A DNA stretch of 64,000 nt from Methylobacterium sp. (GCF_019745455.1 NZ_JAIETD010000033.1:78666-142665), one strand, 5' to 3'. Positions 35,459-45,722 are shown, counted from the stretch's first letter. Translations and numbers: made by a program. Notes: a model not told the origin generated them from the letters alone.

Positions 35459-38400
35459 ATGCCTGCTTCCCCCTCCCCCGTAGGCCCCGGCGACCAGATC
35501 ATCCTGGTGGACGGCTCGTCGTTCATCTTCCGGGCCTACTTCCAGTCGATCAACCAGGACCAGAAATACAACACGCGGCCTTCGGACGGGCTGCCGACAG
35601 GGGCGGTACGGCTGTTCTGCACCAAGATCGCGCAGTTCGTTCAGGACGGGGCGGCGGGCATCAAGCCGACCCATCTCGCCATCGTGTTCGACAAGTCCGA
35701 GGGCTCGTTCCGCAAGGAGCTCTTCCCCGACTACAAGGGCCACCGCCCCGACGCGCCCGACGACCTGAAGCGCCAGATGCCGCTGATGCGCGACGCAGTG
35801 CGCGCCTTCGGGCTGATCCCGATCGAGCTGGAGCGCTACGAGGCCGACGACCTCATCGCCACCTATTCGCGCCAGGCGGAAGCGCGCGGCGCGGGCGTCA
35901 TCATCGTCTCGTCCGACAAGGACCTGATGCAGCTCGTCGGGCCCCTGGTGCGGTTCTACGATTTCGAATCCGGCGCGAAAGGCAAGCCCGGCTACCGGCC
36001 CGAGCGCAACCTCGATGTCGAGGCGATCATCGCCAAGTGGGAGGGTCTGAACCCGAGCCAGATCGGCGACGCGCTCGCGCTCATCGGCGACACCTCCGAC
36101 AACGTGCCGGGCGTCCCCGGCATCGGCCTGAAGACCGCAGCAGCCTTGATCAAGGAATACGGCAGCCTTGAGCAGCTCCTGGAGCGGGCGGGCGAGATCA
36201 AGCAGCCCAAGCGCCGCGAGACCCTGCTCGCCAGCATCGACCAGGCCCGGCTCTCGCGAAGGCTGGTGGCGCTGGAAGAGAACGTGCCGCTCCCGGTTCC
36301 CCTCGACGACCTGCGCCTGCCAGAGCCCGACCCGCAGAAGCTCGTCGGCTTCCTCAAGGCGATGGAGTTCAACACGTTGACCCGGCGCATCGCGCAGATG
36401 CTCCATGTCGACCCCGAGACCGTCAAGCCGGACCCGGCTCTGCTCCCCGGCGCCGCGCCCCATTCCTACGAGAACGGCACGGGCGGCAGCGACGCCGTCC
36501 CGTTCTTCGGCGATGCCCCCTCCCCCGAGGCGGCACCGGCGCAGATCGATCCCTTCGCCGATCTCGACTTGCCGGACGTGGCGCCAAAGCCTCGCGGACC
36601 GGCCGAGCCGACGCCCTCGTCCCTCGTCGCGGCGCGGGCGGCGGAGTCGACCAAGCCCTTCGACACCTCGGCCTACGAGACGATCTCGACCATCGAGCAC
36701 CTTCAGGCCTGGATCGCCGAGGCCGAGGAAGCCGGGGTGATCGCCGTCGATACCGAGACCGACGCGCTGGATTCCAACAACGCAAACCTCGTCGGCGTCT
36801 CCCTCGCCACCGCGCCCGGCCGCGCGGCCTATATCCCGCTCAAGCATACCGGCGGAGACGACCTGTTCGGCGAGGGCCTGCTGCCCGGCCAGATCCCCAT
36901 CGACGACGCGCTCAAGGCCCTGAAGCCGCTTCTCGAAGCGCCGGGCATCCTCAAGGTCGGCCAGAACCTGAAATACGACCTCGCCGTGCTGGCCCGCTAC
37001 GGGATCGCCGTGGCGCCCTTCGACGACACCATGCTGATCTCCTACGTGCTCGATGCCGGCAAGGGCGGGCACGGCATGGACGAGCTCGCACGGCGCCATC
37101 TCGGCCATCAGCCGATCACCTTCTCGGACGTGGCCGGGACCGGCAAGGCCAAGGTCACCTTCGACCGGGTGGCCTTGGACAAGGCGACCGCCTACGCGGC
37201 CGAGGATGCCGACGTCACCCTGAGGCTGTGGCGGATGATGAAGCCGCGCCTCGTCGCCGAGCGTCGCGTCGCCGTCTACGAGACCCTGGAGCGCCCGCTG
37301 GTGCCGGTCGTCGCCCGCATGGAGGCCAGGGGCATCCGCGTCGATCGCAACATGCTGAGCCGCCTCTCGGGCGATTTCTCGCAGATCCTGGTGCGCCTCG
37401 AGGAGGAGATCCAGGAGGATGCGGGCGAGAAGTTCCAGGTCTCCTCGCCGAAGCAGATCGGCGACATCCTGTTCGGCAAGATGGGTCTGCCCGGAGCCAA
37501 GAAGACGCCCTCCGGCCAATGGGCGACGCCCGCGACCCTGCTCGAAGAGCTGGCGCAGGCCGGGCACGAGCTTCCGAAGAAGATCCTTGAATGGCGCCAG
37601 CTCGCCAAGCTGAAATCGACCTATACCGACAGCCTGCAGGAGCACGCCGACCGCGAGACCGACCGGATCCACACCTCGTTCTCGCTCGCAGCGACGACGA
37701 CCGGACGTCTCTCCTCGTCCGACCCGAACCTGCAGAACATCCCGATCCGCACCGAGGAGGGCCGCCGCATTCGCCGCGCCTTCGTGGCGGCTCCGGGCAA
37801 CAAGCTGATCTCGGCCGATTACAGTCAGATCGAACTGAGGCTGCTCGCCCACATCGCCGACATCCCGCAGCTGCGCCAGGCCTTCGAGGACGGTATCGAC
37901 ATCCATGCGGCCACCGCGAGTGCCATGTTCGGAGTGTCTCTGAAGGACATGACGCCGGATCTGCGCCGGCGCGCCAAGACCATCAATTTCGGCATCATCT
38001 ACGGCATCTCGGCCTTCGGCCTCGCGGACCGCCTCGGCATCGGCCGCGAGGAGGCGAGCCTGTTCATCAAGCAATATTTCGAGCGCTTCCCCGGCATCCG
38101 CGCCTATATCGACGACACCAAGAAGCTGTGCCGCGACAAGGGCTACGTCACCACCCTGTTCGGCCGCGTCTGCCACTATCCGCAGATCCGCTCGAACAAC
38201 CCCAACGAGCGTGCCTCGGTCGAGCGCCAGGCGATCAACGCCCCGATCCAGGGCTCGGCCGCCGACATCATCCGCCGGGCGATGATCCGGATGGAGGAGG
38301 CCCTGCGGGCCGAGCACCTGTCGGTGAAGATGCTGCTGCAGGTGCACGACGAACTGGTCTTCGAGGCTTCCGAGGACGAGGTCGAGAAGGCTCTGCCGGT

Positions 38401-38503
38401 GATCTCGCGGGTGATGGTCGAGGCGCCGGCGCCCGCCCTGACGCTACGGGTTCCGCTGATGGTCGAGGCGCGGGCGGCGGGGAACTGGGAGGAGGCGCAT
38501 TGA
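35459..38503 (+). CDS. polA: DNA polymerase I
   Basis: PolA fills gaps and removes RNA primers. All three domains are present in 1014 residues. The 5' nuclease is about 14-300 (ILVDGSSFIFRAYF, DDLIATYSRQAE, GDTSDNVPGVPGIGLKTA). The 3'-5' exonuclease is about 400-590, and its key residues are kept: VDTETDALD, NLKYDL and YAAEDAD. The polymerase is about 620-1014 (SADYSQIELRLLAHI, RRRAKTINFGIIYGIS, LLQVHDELVFEA). The length above E. coli's comes from a Pro/Ala-rich linker at about 330-400. Confidence 0.97.
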   Translation: MPASPSPVGPGDQIILVDGSSFIFRAYFQSINQDQKYNTRPSDGLPTGAVRLFCTKIAQFVQDGAAGIKPTHLAIVFDKSEGSFRKELFPDYKGHRPDAPDDLKRQMPLMRDAVRAFGLIPIELERYEADDLIATYSRQAEARGAGVIIVSSDKDLMQLVGPLVRFYDFESGAKGKPGYRPERNLDVEAIIAKWEGLNPSQIGDALALIGDTSDNVPGVPGIGLKTAAALIKEYGSLEQLLERAGEIKQPKRRETLLASIDQARLSRRLVALEENVPLPVPLDDLRLPEPDPQKLVGFLKAMEFNTLTRRIAQMLHVDPETVKPDPALLPGAAPHSYENGTGGSDAVPFFGDAPSPEAAPAQIDPFADLDLPDVAPKPRGPAEPTPSSLVAARAAESTKPFDTSAYETISTIEHLQAWIAEAEEAGVIAVDTETDALDSNNANLVGVSLATAPGRAAYIPLKHTGGDDLFGEGLLPGQIPIDDALKALKPLLEAPGILKVGQNLKYDLAVLARYGIAVAPFDDTMLISYVLDAGKGGHGMDELARRHLGHQPITFSDVAGTGKAKVTFDRVALDKATAYAAEDADVTLRLWRMMKPRLVAERRVAVYETLERPLVPVVARMEARGIRVDRNMLSRLSGDFSQILVRLEEEIQEDAGEKFQVSSPKQIGDILFGKMGLPGAKKTPSGQWATPATLLEELAQAGHELPKKILEWRQLAKLKSTYTDSLQEHADRETDRIHTSFSLAATTTGRLSSSDPNLQNIPIRTEEGRRIRRAFVAAPGNKLISADYSQIELRLLAHIADIPQLRQAFEDGIDIHAATASAMFGVSLKDMTPDLRRRAKTINFGIIYGISAFGLADRLGIGREEASLFIKQYFERFPGIRAYIDDTKKLCRDKGYVTTLFGRVCHYPQIRSNNPNERASVERQAINAPIQGSAADIIRRAMIRMEEALRAEHLSVKMLLQVHDELVFEASEDEVEKALPVISRVMVEAPAPALTLRVPLMVEARAAGNWEEAH

Positions 38504-38538
38504 TCCTCCTCGCGACGTAACTATATTGATCGATTATT

Positions 38539-38874
38539 TCAGCCTTCAAATCGTTTGTCTTCACCGATGAGAAAATCTCTTCCGTTTTTTGGCACTGGAA
38601 AACCGTATCCTTCATCCGGTTTTTCCCAGAAAAGCTGCCCTTTCGAGTGATAGTCACTCATATAAAGATCTAATCCCAATTTTTGTAATGAAATATGCAG
38701 AGCTTGCACTGAATCCACTCCATACCCCTCACTGACCCTAGTATCATTCGGCCAATCGATCTCGTATTTGCATTTCCAGGAAGTGCCTTCAATCTCAGGT
38801 ATATAAATCCTGATTTGGACGTCGATGACTGCACCGGATTTCCTGATGCGCAATAATCTGGTAGCGATAATCAT
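38539..38874 (-). CDS. DUF6968-like small protein, possible immunity protein of an acquired cassette
   Basis: The 111-residue acidic protein reads MIIATRLLRIRKSGAVIDVQ, then IYIPEIEG, CKYEIDWP and GYGVDSVQALHISLQKLG. The W-x-C-x-Y/WP and GVDSVQAL patterns recall the DUF6968 family, small proteins often found near variable toxin-like genes. A strong ribosome binding site TTAGGAG lies six bases before the ATG and covers the stop region of the preceding gene, so the two are coupled. Its codons are far more AT-rich than those of polA next door, a sign of transfer. An immunity role is inference from gene order. Confidence 0.7.
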   Translation of the reverse strand: MIIATRLLRIRKSGAVIDVQIRIYIPEIEGTSWKCKYEIDWPNDTRVSEGYGVDSVQALHISLQKLGLDLYMSDYHSKGQLFWEKPDEGYGFPVPKNGRDFLIGEDKRFEG

Positions 38875-38883
38875 AATATGCTC

Positions 38884-39270
38884 CTAATAATTGAGTGGAG
38901 GTATCGTATGCCCTCGTTCGCATGCCACAAGGCGAACCATGGCTTGGGCATAACAACCGCTAATTCCGACCATGCGACACTGAAAGACATCGCGCTTGTA
39001 CTGCTCGTCACGGAATTCTTGCGAACGTGCCGCCAGTCGAGTTCGTCTGGTTGGCAGCGGGTTTTTAGGGACCACGCTGTCTTCTGAATAAGTATCCCCT
39101 ACCCACTGGCCTCCTCCTGATTGACCGGCAGGAACACGCGGTTGATCTCTGTTGAAATCCTTGATGATTAATATTCTTTGTAAATGCAAAGTCTCAAGCT
39201 TGAGATTCAGCAGATGAAGCTCGATATCGAGAGGGCTTACTTTTGCATCAACTCGATCGAGCACGCGCAT
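38884..39270 (-). CDS. Small protein with QPRVPAG...GGQW motif, possible effector of an acquired cassette
   Basis: With the ATG at 39270 the protein has 128 residues; a TTG at 39321 would add 17. A helical N-terminal part (LDIELHLLNLKLETLHLQRIL) is followed by the linker motif FNRDQPRVPAGQSGGGQW at about residues 39-56, then a variable region and a Cys-containing end (FQCRMVGISGCYAQAM, then HTIPPLNY). The linker motif is widespread in Hyphomicrobiales, where it joins short N-terminal parts to many different C-terminal domains in phage- or toxin-like proteins. Codon use is AT-rich. The stop lies nine bases before the DUF6968-like start, the usual toxin-then-immunity order. The toxic role is inference. 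Confidence 0.65.
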   Translation of the reverse strand: MRVLDRVDAKVSPLDIELHLLNLKLETLHLQRILIIKDFNRDQPRVPAGQSGGGQWVGDTYSEDSVVPKNPLPTRRTRLAARSQEFRDEQYKRDVFQCRMVGISGCYAQAMVRLVACERGHTIPPLNY

Positions 39271-39579
39271 TTTCCAAAAAGATTTCACGCTCCTATAATA
39301 GGATCTAAGTCCTATTATCAATAGGGTTCTTTAAGGGTCTAGAGTCAAAAATGAGGCAGTCGTGAAAACCGCGTTGTCCCGTCAGCCGAATCCCAGAGCG
39401 ATCGGAGCGGCAGATATTCGACGCGCCGCTCGTAGGAAGCGCGTAGAAACGGGCATGACCTCCCCATGACGTGGTCGCCGTGAGTCGTCACTTCTGGTCC
39501 GAGCCCTGCGTCCCTGCGCCCCGGCTGCCTTGCGGGTTTTCGTGGCATACAGGGCACCAAGGCACAGCGTGGGGATGCA

Positions 39580-42500
39580 ATGGGCCTCGTCCAGTACGCC
39601 CTGAAGTTCCGGATCACGATATACGTCCTCGCCGTGCTGATGATGCTCGGCGGCGCGGCTGCCGTGGTGGTGGCGCCCAAAGACGTGCTGCCCACCGTCG
39701 ACATCCCGGTCGTCGTGGTGGTCTGGACCTATAACGGCCTCTCCACATCGGAGATGGAACGGCGCATCACGACCTACGCCGAGTTCTCCCTCTCGAACAA
39801 CGTCAACAACATCGCCAGGATGGAATCGACGACCCTCCAGGGCACGGCGATCCAGAAGGTCTATTTCGACCAGTCGGTGAGCATCGACCTCGCCATCACC
39901 CAGGTCGTCTCGGCGATGAACTCGATCCGCTCGACGATGCCGCCCGGCGTGCAGCCGCCCATCGTCCTACGGTTCTCGGCCTCGACGGTGCCGGTCATCC
40001 AGCTCTCGCTCACCTCCGAGAAGGAGAGCCTGACCAAGGTCTTCGATTACGCCCAATTCCGCATTCGCCAGCGCCTGACACAGGTGCCGGGCTCGACCCT
40101 GCCCTCGCCCTTCGGCGGTACGCCGCGCCAGATCATGGTCGATCTCGACCTGCACGCCCTCCAGGCGCTGGGGCTGACGGCCCTCGACGTCACCAACGCG
40201 ATCACGGCGCAGAACCTCACGATCCCGTCTGGCCTCGCCAAGATCGGCGAGCAGCAATACCCGATCCAGCTCAACGCCTCGCCAGAGACGATCGACGCCC
40301 TGAACCTCATCCCGATCAAGGTGGTGTCAGGGCAGCCGGTGCTCGTCCGCGACGTGGCGTTCGTCCGCGACGGCGGGCCTCCGCAGGTCAACATCGTGCG
40401 GGCCGACGGCTCGCAATCGGTGCTCATGCGGATCTTCAAGAACGGCACCGCCTCGACGCTGGACGTCGTCAACAACGTCAAGAAGGCCCTGCCGGACATC
40501 CGCGCCGCCGCCCCGGAGGGGATGGCCCTGCGCGAGCTCTTCGACCAATCGGTCTTCGTCTCGGCGGCGATCGAGGGCGTGATCCACGAGGCGGTGATCG
40601 CGGCCGGGCTGACCGGCCTGACGATCCTCCTGTTCCTCGGCTCGTGGCGCTCGACCATCGTGGTGCTGGTCTCGATCCCGCTCTCGATCCTGACCTCGCT
40701 CGCCCTCCTGGCGGCACTCGGGGAGACCATCAACGTCATGACCCTCGGCGGCCTCGCGCTCGCCGTCGGCATCCTCGTCGACGACGCCACCGTGGCGATC
40801 GAGAACACCCACCGGATGTTCGAGGAGGGCGAGCCGTTCCGCAAATCCGTGGTGGAGGGTGCCGCCGGCATCGCCAAGCCCGCTCTGATCTCGACGCTGG
40901 CGATCTGCGCTGCCTTCGTCTCGGTCTTCGCGCTCGCGGACACGCCGAAATACCTGTTCACGCCGCAGGCTCTGGCGGTCGTGTTCGCGATGCTGACCTC
41001 CTACGTCCTGTCGCGCACCCTCGTTCCGGTCCTCATCGACGTGCTGGTGGCGCCCGAATATGCCGCCCGCCACGGTGAGGTTCGCGAAGCACCGCGACGC
41101 GGCAGGATCATGCGCGCGGCCGGTTGGATCTTCGGTCCCATCGGGCGCCTTGCCGGCCGTTTCCGTCACGGCTTCGAGGCGTGGTTCGGACGCTTCCAGC
41201 GCGGTTACCTCGGGCTTCTGCACGTGGTGCTGGCGCGCCGGATCACGACCCTGGCGATCGTGGCGATGCTGTTTGCCGGCACCGCCGGGCTCTTCACCGT
41301 CGTCGGCCAGGACTACTTCCCGCAGGTCGCATCGAGCCAGATGACGCTGCATCTGCGCACCCGTCCGGGCATGCGAATCGAGGCGGCGGAGCAGGTCTTC
41401 GCGCAGGTCGAGAAAGCGGTGCGCGAGGTGGTTCCCGAGGGCGAGGTCGAGCAGGTCCTCTCCAATATCGGGCTGCCGGCGAACAACTATAACTTCGCGT
41501 TCTCGGACGGGTCCTTCGTCGCCTATAACGACGGCCAGATGCTGATCAACCTCAAGAAGGGACACGGCCCGGTCGCAGAATACACCAAGCGCCTGCGCGA
41601 AGTGCTGCGCGAGCGTTTCCCCGACGTCGTGGCGTATTTCCAGCCCTCCGACATCATCACCCAGATCCTCAATTTCGGTACGCTGGCGCAGATCGACATC
41701 CAGGTCTCCGGCCGCAACACCGCCAAGGACCTCGAAGCCGCACAGAACATCGTCCGACGCCTCAAGGAGGTCCGCGGCGCCGTCGACGTGCGGCTGCACC
41801 AGATCGTCGGAACGCCGCAATTCTTCGTCGATGTCGACCGCAATCTCGCCTCGGAACTCGGGCTGACGCAGCAGCAGGTCGGGCAGGCGATCAACGTCTC
41901 GCTGTCGGGCTCCTTCCAGGTGACGCCGAACTTCTGGGCCGACCCGAAGACCGGCATTCCCTACCAGCTCTGGGTGCAGACTCCGGAATACCGTAACGAT
42001 TCCCTCACGGCCCTCCAGAACACGCCGCTGCTCGTGGCGGCCAACAGCGACGCGCCCGGGGTGCTTACCCTGCTCTCCAGCGTCTCCACCATGCGGCGGC
42101 AAGGCTCGCAGTCGGTGATCAACCACGTCAACACGCAGCCGACCTTCAACATTTACGCCGCGGTCCAGGATTCCGATCTCGGCTCTGTGGCGCGGGAGAT
42201 CCGCCAGATCGTCGAGGAGGAGCAGAAGGGTCTGCCGGCCCCCGACAAGATCACGGTGCGAGGCCAGATCGAGAACATGCAATCGGCCTTCTTCCGCATG
42301 GGCGTCGGCCTCTCGATCGCGCTGGTGGCGGTCTACCTCCTGATGGCCGTGAACTTCCAGAGCTGGGGCGACCCCTTCGTTGTGCTGGCCGCCCTGCCGC
42401 TCGCCTTCTGCGGGATCGTCGCAAGCCTGTTCATCACCGGAACGACATTCTCGATTCCGTCATTGTTCGGAGCGATCATGTCGGTGGGCATCGCCTCCGC

Positions 42501-42807
42501 CAACTCGATCCTGCTCGTCACCTTCGCGCGTGAGCACCGCGAGGCAACGGGCTGTAGCGCACGTGAGGCGGCGATCCTCGCCGGCGAGACACGGCTGCGC
42601 CCGGTGCTGATGACCGCGGGCGCCATGTTCCTCGGCTTGATCCCGATGGCGCTCGGTACCGGCGAGGGCGCCGAGCAGAACGCGGCCGTGGCACGGGCCG
42701 TGATGGGCGGCATCGCGCTCGGGACGCCCGCGACGCTGCTGTTCGTGCCCTTCCTCTACGCGCACCTGCGGCGCGGCGAGGTGCGGCCTCTGGAAGACTA
42801 CGCGTGA
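39580..42807 (+). CDS. RND-family efflux pump, inner-membrane transporter (HAE1/AcrB type)
   Basis: The 1075-residue protein has the AcrB layout: one N-terminal membrane segment, a large periplasmic loop, six segments, a second large loop and five more segments. The proton-relay aspartates are in LAVGILVDDATVAIENTHR in the fourth segment. GAIMSVGIASANSILLVTFAREHR is the repeat counterpart. It is followed by its adaptor gene 28 bases downstream; no outer-membrane channel gene is present, so it probably shares one. The substrate cannot be read. Confidence 0.94.
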   Translation: MGLVQYALKFRITIYVLAVLMMLGGAAAVVVAPKDVLPTVDIPVVVVVWTYNGLSTSEMERRITTYAEFSLSNNVNNIARMESTTLQGTAIQKVYFDQSVSIDLAITQVVSAMNSIRSTMPPGVQPPIVLRFSASTVPVIQLSLTSEKESLTKVFDYAQFRIRQRLTQVPGSTLPSPFGGTPRQIMVDLDLHALQALGLTALDVTNAITAQNLTIPSGLAKIGEQQYPIQLNASPETIDALNLIPIKVVSGQPVLVRDVAFVRDGGPPQVNIVRADGSQSVLMRIFKNGTASTLDVVNNVKKALPDIRAAAPEGMALRELFDQSVFVSAAIEGVIHEAVIAAGLTGLTILLFLGSWRSTIVVLVSIPLSILTSLALLAALGETINVMTLGGLALAVGILVDDATVAIENTHRMFEEGEPFRKSVVEGAAGIAKPALISTLAICAAFVSVFALADTPKYLFTPQALAVVFAMLTSYVLSRTLVPVLIDVLVAPEYAARHGEVREAPRRGRIMRAAGWIFGPIGRLAGRFRHGFEAWFGRFQRGYLGLLHVVLARRITTLAIVAMLFAGTAGLFTVVGQDYFPQVASSQMTLHLRTRPGMRIEAAEQVFAQVEKAVREVVPEGEVEQVLSNIGLPANNYNFAFSDGSFVAYNDGQMLINLKKGHGPVAEYTKRLREVLRERFPDVVAYFQPSDIITQILNFGTLAQIDIQVSGRNTAKDLEAAQNIVRRLKEVRGAVDVRLHQIVGTPQFFVDVDRNLASELGLTQQQVGQAINVSLSGSFQVTPNFWADPKTGIPYQLWVQTPEYRNDSLTALQNTPLLVAANSDAPGVLTLLSSVSTMRRQGSQSVINHVNTQPTFNIYAAVQDSDLGSVAREIRQIVEEEQKGLPAPDKITVRGQIENMQSAFFRMGVGLSIALVAVYLLMAVNFQSWGDPFVVLAALPLAFCGIVASLFITGTTFSIPSLFGAIMSVGIASANSILLVTFAREHREATGCSAREAAILAGETRLRPVLMTAGAMFLGLIPMALGTGEGAEQNAAVARAVMGGIALGTPATLLFVPFLYAHLRRGEVRPLEDYA

Positions 42808-42835
42808 GGGCATCGATGACGAGGCAGGGGCGGTC

Positions 42836-44140
42836 GTGACAGGACAGGGCCATCGGCGCGACTCCGGCGAAACCCTGTCCGGCGAGGTGCCGCCTCCGCC
42901 GCGCAAGGGGCCGTTCGTCCTCGTCGCGCTCGTGGCGATCGGGCTGCTCACGTATGGCGGCTACGGCCAGTGGCAACGGCGGGCCGATGCGGCCGAGACG
43001 CAGCGCAAGGTCAAGGAATTCGTGCCGAAGCTGCGCACGGCCTCCGTCGAGCGCGTCGACCGGCCGGTCGAGCTGACCCTGCCGGGCCAGACCGACGCCT
43101 TCGCCAAGGCGGCCCTCTATGCCCGCGCCACGGGCTACATCGCCGAGCGCAAGGTCGATATCGGCACGCGCGTGAAGCGCGGGGACGTTCTCCTGCGCAT
43201 CGCGGCTCCCGATCTCGACCAGCAACTCGCCCAGGCCGAGGCGCAGGTCGGGCAGATGGAGGCGCAGCTCCTCCAGGCGAAGGCGATGGTTGATCAGGCC
43301 CGCGCCAATGTGAATCTCGCCAACGTCACCAACAACCGCACCTCGACCCTCGCGGTCCAGGGCTGGGCCTCGAAGCAGAACGCCGACAACTCGCAGGCGA
43401 CCGTGCTGAGCCAGGGCGCGACGCTCGCCTCGGCGGAGGCCGGGGTGAAGGTGGCTGAGGCGAACATCAAGGCACAGGTCGCCACCGTGAACCGCCTCAA
43501 GGCGCTCGCGGGCTTCAAGGACGTCGTCGCGCCCTTCGACGGAGTCGTCACCACTCGCAGCGTCGATGTCGGCGACCTCGTCCATGCCGACGGGACCGGC
43601 ACGGCGCTCCTCACCATGGACCGCGACGACATCCTGCGCGTCTCGGTGAACGTGCCTCAGAGCGTCGCCATCGGCGTGAAGCCGGGCCTTTCGGCGACGA
43701 TCAAGGTGCCGCAGATGCCCGACCACAGTTTCACCGACGAGGTCGAGCGCAGCTCGGTCGCCCTGCTGACCTCGTCGCGCACCCTGACGACCCAGGTCGA
43801 CGTGGCGAACAAGGAGGGTGCCCTGAGGGCCGGCCTCTACGTCTACGTGACCCTCAAGATCCCCCGGACCGAGCCGTCCGTCACGATCCCGGCCGAAGCC
43901 CTGGTCTTCAACCAGGGCGGAACCCAGGTCGCGGTCGCCCGCGACGACGGCACGGTTCAGTGGCGCACCATCCAGATCGGACGAGACCGCGGAACCGTCA
44001 TCGAGCTCACCAAGGGCCTCGATGGTAGCGAGCAGGTGATCCTGAGCCCGCCGATCGGCCTACGCGACGGCCAGAAGGTGGAGCGGGCTGTGCCGCCGGT
44101 AGAGAAGGAAACGCCGCCGCGACAGGCGGCGGCGCGCTGA
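42836..44140 (+). CDS. RND efflux pump periplasmic adaptor (membrane fusion protein)
   Basis: The 434-residue protein starts with GTG and has one membrane anchor near residues 22-40 (PFVLVALVAIGLLTYGGYG). Then come the split lipoyl domain (ARATGYIAERKVDIGTRVKRGDVLLRI and VVAPFDGVVTTRSVDVGDLV), a long coiled-coil hairpin of about 90 residues, and a beta-barrel domain. It links the pump to an outer-membrane channel. Here it follows the pump gene rather than preceding it, the reverse of the acrAB order. Confidence 0.93.
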   Translation: MTGQGHRRDSGETLSGEVPPPPRKGPFVLVALVAIGLLTYGGYGQWQRRADAAETQRKVKEFVPKLRTASVERVDRPVELTLPGQTDAFAKAALYARATGYIAERKVDIGTRVKRGDVLLRIAAPDLDQQLAQAEAQVGQMEAQLLQAKAMVDQARANVNLANVTNNRTSTLAVQGWASKQNADNSQATVLSQGATLASAEAGVKVAEANIKAQVATVNRLKALAGFKDVVAPFDGVVTTRSVDVGDLVHADGTGTALLTMDRDDILRVSVNVPQSVAIGVKPGLSATIKVPQMPDHSFTDEVERSSVALLTSSRTLTTQVDVANKEGALRAGLYVYVTLKIPRTEPSVTIPAEALVFNQGGTQVAVARDDGTVQWRTIQIGRDRGTVIELTKGLDGSEQVILSPPIGLRDGQKVERAVPPVEKETPPRQAAAR

Positions 44141-44246
44141 CAGCGCGAGTGCTGGCATCGCAACCGCTCGATTCACGCGGCTTGCGCATACCCCCGATCC
44201 GGCCGAGAGGGTGGCCCACAGTGGCGCCGGACCCCATCTCGCCTTC

Positions 44247-45419
44247 ATGCTCGACCGAACACCCTCCGACGCCCTCGACCGCGCCCGCTTTGCGGCGATT
44301 GCGGCGGCAATCACCTGCGTCGCCGTCGTCGGGATCGGTTTGAGCCTTTCGATCCCGCTCCTCTCCCTCGAAATGTCCCGCATGGGTGCCTCGAGCACCC
44401 TCATCGGGATCAACACGGCAGTGGCGGGCCTTGCCAGCATCGTGACCGTGCCCTTCGTGCCGGCGCTCGCCGCGCGGGTCGGCGTGGTCCGCCTTCTCAT
44501 CTGGTCCATCGCCATCGGCGCGCTGACTTTGATCGCGTTCAAGCTGCTCCCGACGATCGGGTGGTGGTTCGTGCTGCGCTTCGTGTTCTCGGCGATGCTC
44601 GGGGTCCTCTTCGTCCTGTCCGAATTCTGGATCAACGAAGCGGCGCCGCCGGCCCGGCGCGGTCTCGTCATGGGCATCTACGCCACCGTTCTGGCACTCG
44701 GCTTCGCGGTCGGGCCGACGCTGCTCACCGTGCTCGGAACGGAAGGCTTCGCCCCCTATTTCGCAGGAGCCGGATTGTTCATTCTCGGGATGATCCCGCT
44801 GGTCCTCGCGCGCGGCCTCTCTCCAGCCATGGCCCGCGGACGGGGCATGCCCTTCCTCGCCTATCTGCGGCTCGCGCCGGCTGCCACTTTCGCGGCCCTG
44901 GTCTACGGCGCGGTCGAGACCGGCGGCTTCGCGATCCTGCCCCTCTACGGCCTGCGCATCGGCTACGAGGCGGCGACCGCGGCCGGCCTCGTCAGCCTGA
45001 TGGCGCTCGGCAACGTCCTGTTCCAGATCCCGTTCGGATGGCTCTCCGACCGCTTCGACCGCCGCCTCATCCTCCTCACCTCGGCGATCGGAGGCGCCAT
45101 CGGGGCGGCCTTGATCCCGGCCGCCTCCGTCTCGTTTCCGGCTTTGGCCGCCCTGCTCATCGTCTGGGGTGGCCTCGCCGGCACGCTCTACACTGTCGGT
45201 CTCGCCCATCTCGGCGCTACCGTCAGCGGGCGGGAGCTCGCCGGTGCGAACGCCGCCTTCATCGTGCTCTACAATGTCGGCCTGATGCTCGGGCCGCCGA
45301 TCATCGGCGGCGGCATGGACCTGATGCCCCCGCAGGGCTTCGCCCATGCACTGTGCGGGCTGTTCCTGGCCTATGCCGCCCTTGTGCTCTGGCGCCTGCG
45401 AACAGCGGCTCCATCTTGA
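44247..45419 (+). CDS. MFS transporter
   Basis: The 390-residue protein has twelve predicted membrane segments. The loop motif between segments two and three is replaced by [11 protein letters not shown], while [14 protein letters not shown], the equivalent in the second half, is well kept. [26 protein letters not shown] resembles the YcaD/UPF-type branch. The ATG at 44247 is chosen; a GTG at 44211 would add 12 hydrophilic residues. Substrate unknown. A terminator follows. Confidence 0.88.
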   Translation: MLDRTPSDALDRARFAAIAAAITCVAVVGIGLSLSIPLLSLEMSRMGASSTLIGINTAVAGLASIVTVPFVPALAARVGVVRLLIWSIAIGALTLIAFKLLPTIGWWFVLRFVFSAMLGVLFVLSEFWINEAAPPARRGLVMGIYATVLALGFAVGPTLLTVLGTEGFAPYFAGAGLFILGMIPLVLARGLSPAMARGRGMPFLAYLRLAPAATFAALVYGAVETGGFAILPLYGLRIGYEAATAAGLVSLMALGNVLFQIPFGWLSDRFDRRLILLTSAIGGAIGAALIPAASVSFPALAALLIVWGGLAGTLYTVGLAHLGATVSGRELAGANAAFIVLYNVGLMLGPPIIGGGMDLMPPQGFAHALCGLFLAYAALVLWRLRTAAPS

Positions 45420-45457
45420 CGCGAAGGCTCCGATCGGGCATTGCCCACGCCGTATTC

Positions 45458-45481
45458 GGCCGGGCTTCTCCGGCCCTTTTG
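45458..45481 (+). terminator. Rho-independent terminator after the MFS gene
   Basis: GGCCGG (45458-45463) pairs with CCGGCC (45470-45475) around GCTTCT, followed by CTTTT. It lies about 40 bases after the MFS stop and 50 before rpmG, whose promoter must overlap or follow it. Confidence 0.65.
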
Positions 45482-45525
45482 CGTTTCGCTCATGCGGAAT
45501 GCCGCAAGCTCAGGAGCGCCGCGCC

Positions 45526-45693
45526 ATGGCCAAGGCCGTCACCGTCAAGATCCGTCTCGTCTCCACTGCCGACACCGGGTACTTCTACGTCACCAAGAAG
45601 AACTCGCGCACGCAGACCGACAAGATGTCGATGAAGAAGTACGATCCCGTCGCGCGCAAGCACGTCGAGTTCAAGGAAGCCAAGATCAAGTAA
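45526..45693 (+). CDS. rpmG: 50S ribosomal protein L33
   Basis: The 55-residue protein [20 protein letters not shown], with [21 protein letters not shown] and VEFKEAKIK, is L33 without zinc-binding cysteines (the Cys-minus type). CAGGAG lies about twelve bases before the ATG. It is a single-gene unit bounded by terminators on both sides. Confidence 0.97.
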   Translation: MAKAVTVKIRLVSTADTGYFYVTKKNSRTQTDKMSMKKYDPVARKHVEFKEAKIK

Positions 45694-45722
45694 GGGGCTT
45701 TTCGCCCGACCGCGTTCGATCC

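Noticed and set aside
35372..38347. A 991-residue open frame on the minus strand across polA
   Set aside because: It is the antisense shadow of polA, which has every catalytic motif in its own frame; long antisense frames are expected at this GC content.
39345..39704. A minus-strand frame upstream of the RND gene
   Set aside because: It overlaps the RND start antisense and has no coding-like composition.
40327..42282. A 651-residue minus-strand frame across the RND gene
   Set aside because: Antisense shadow of the pump gene.
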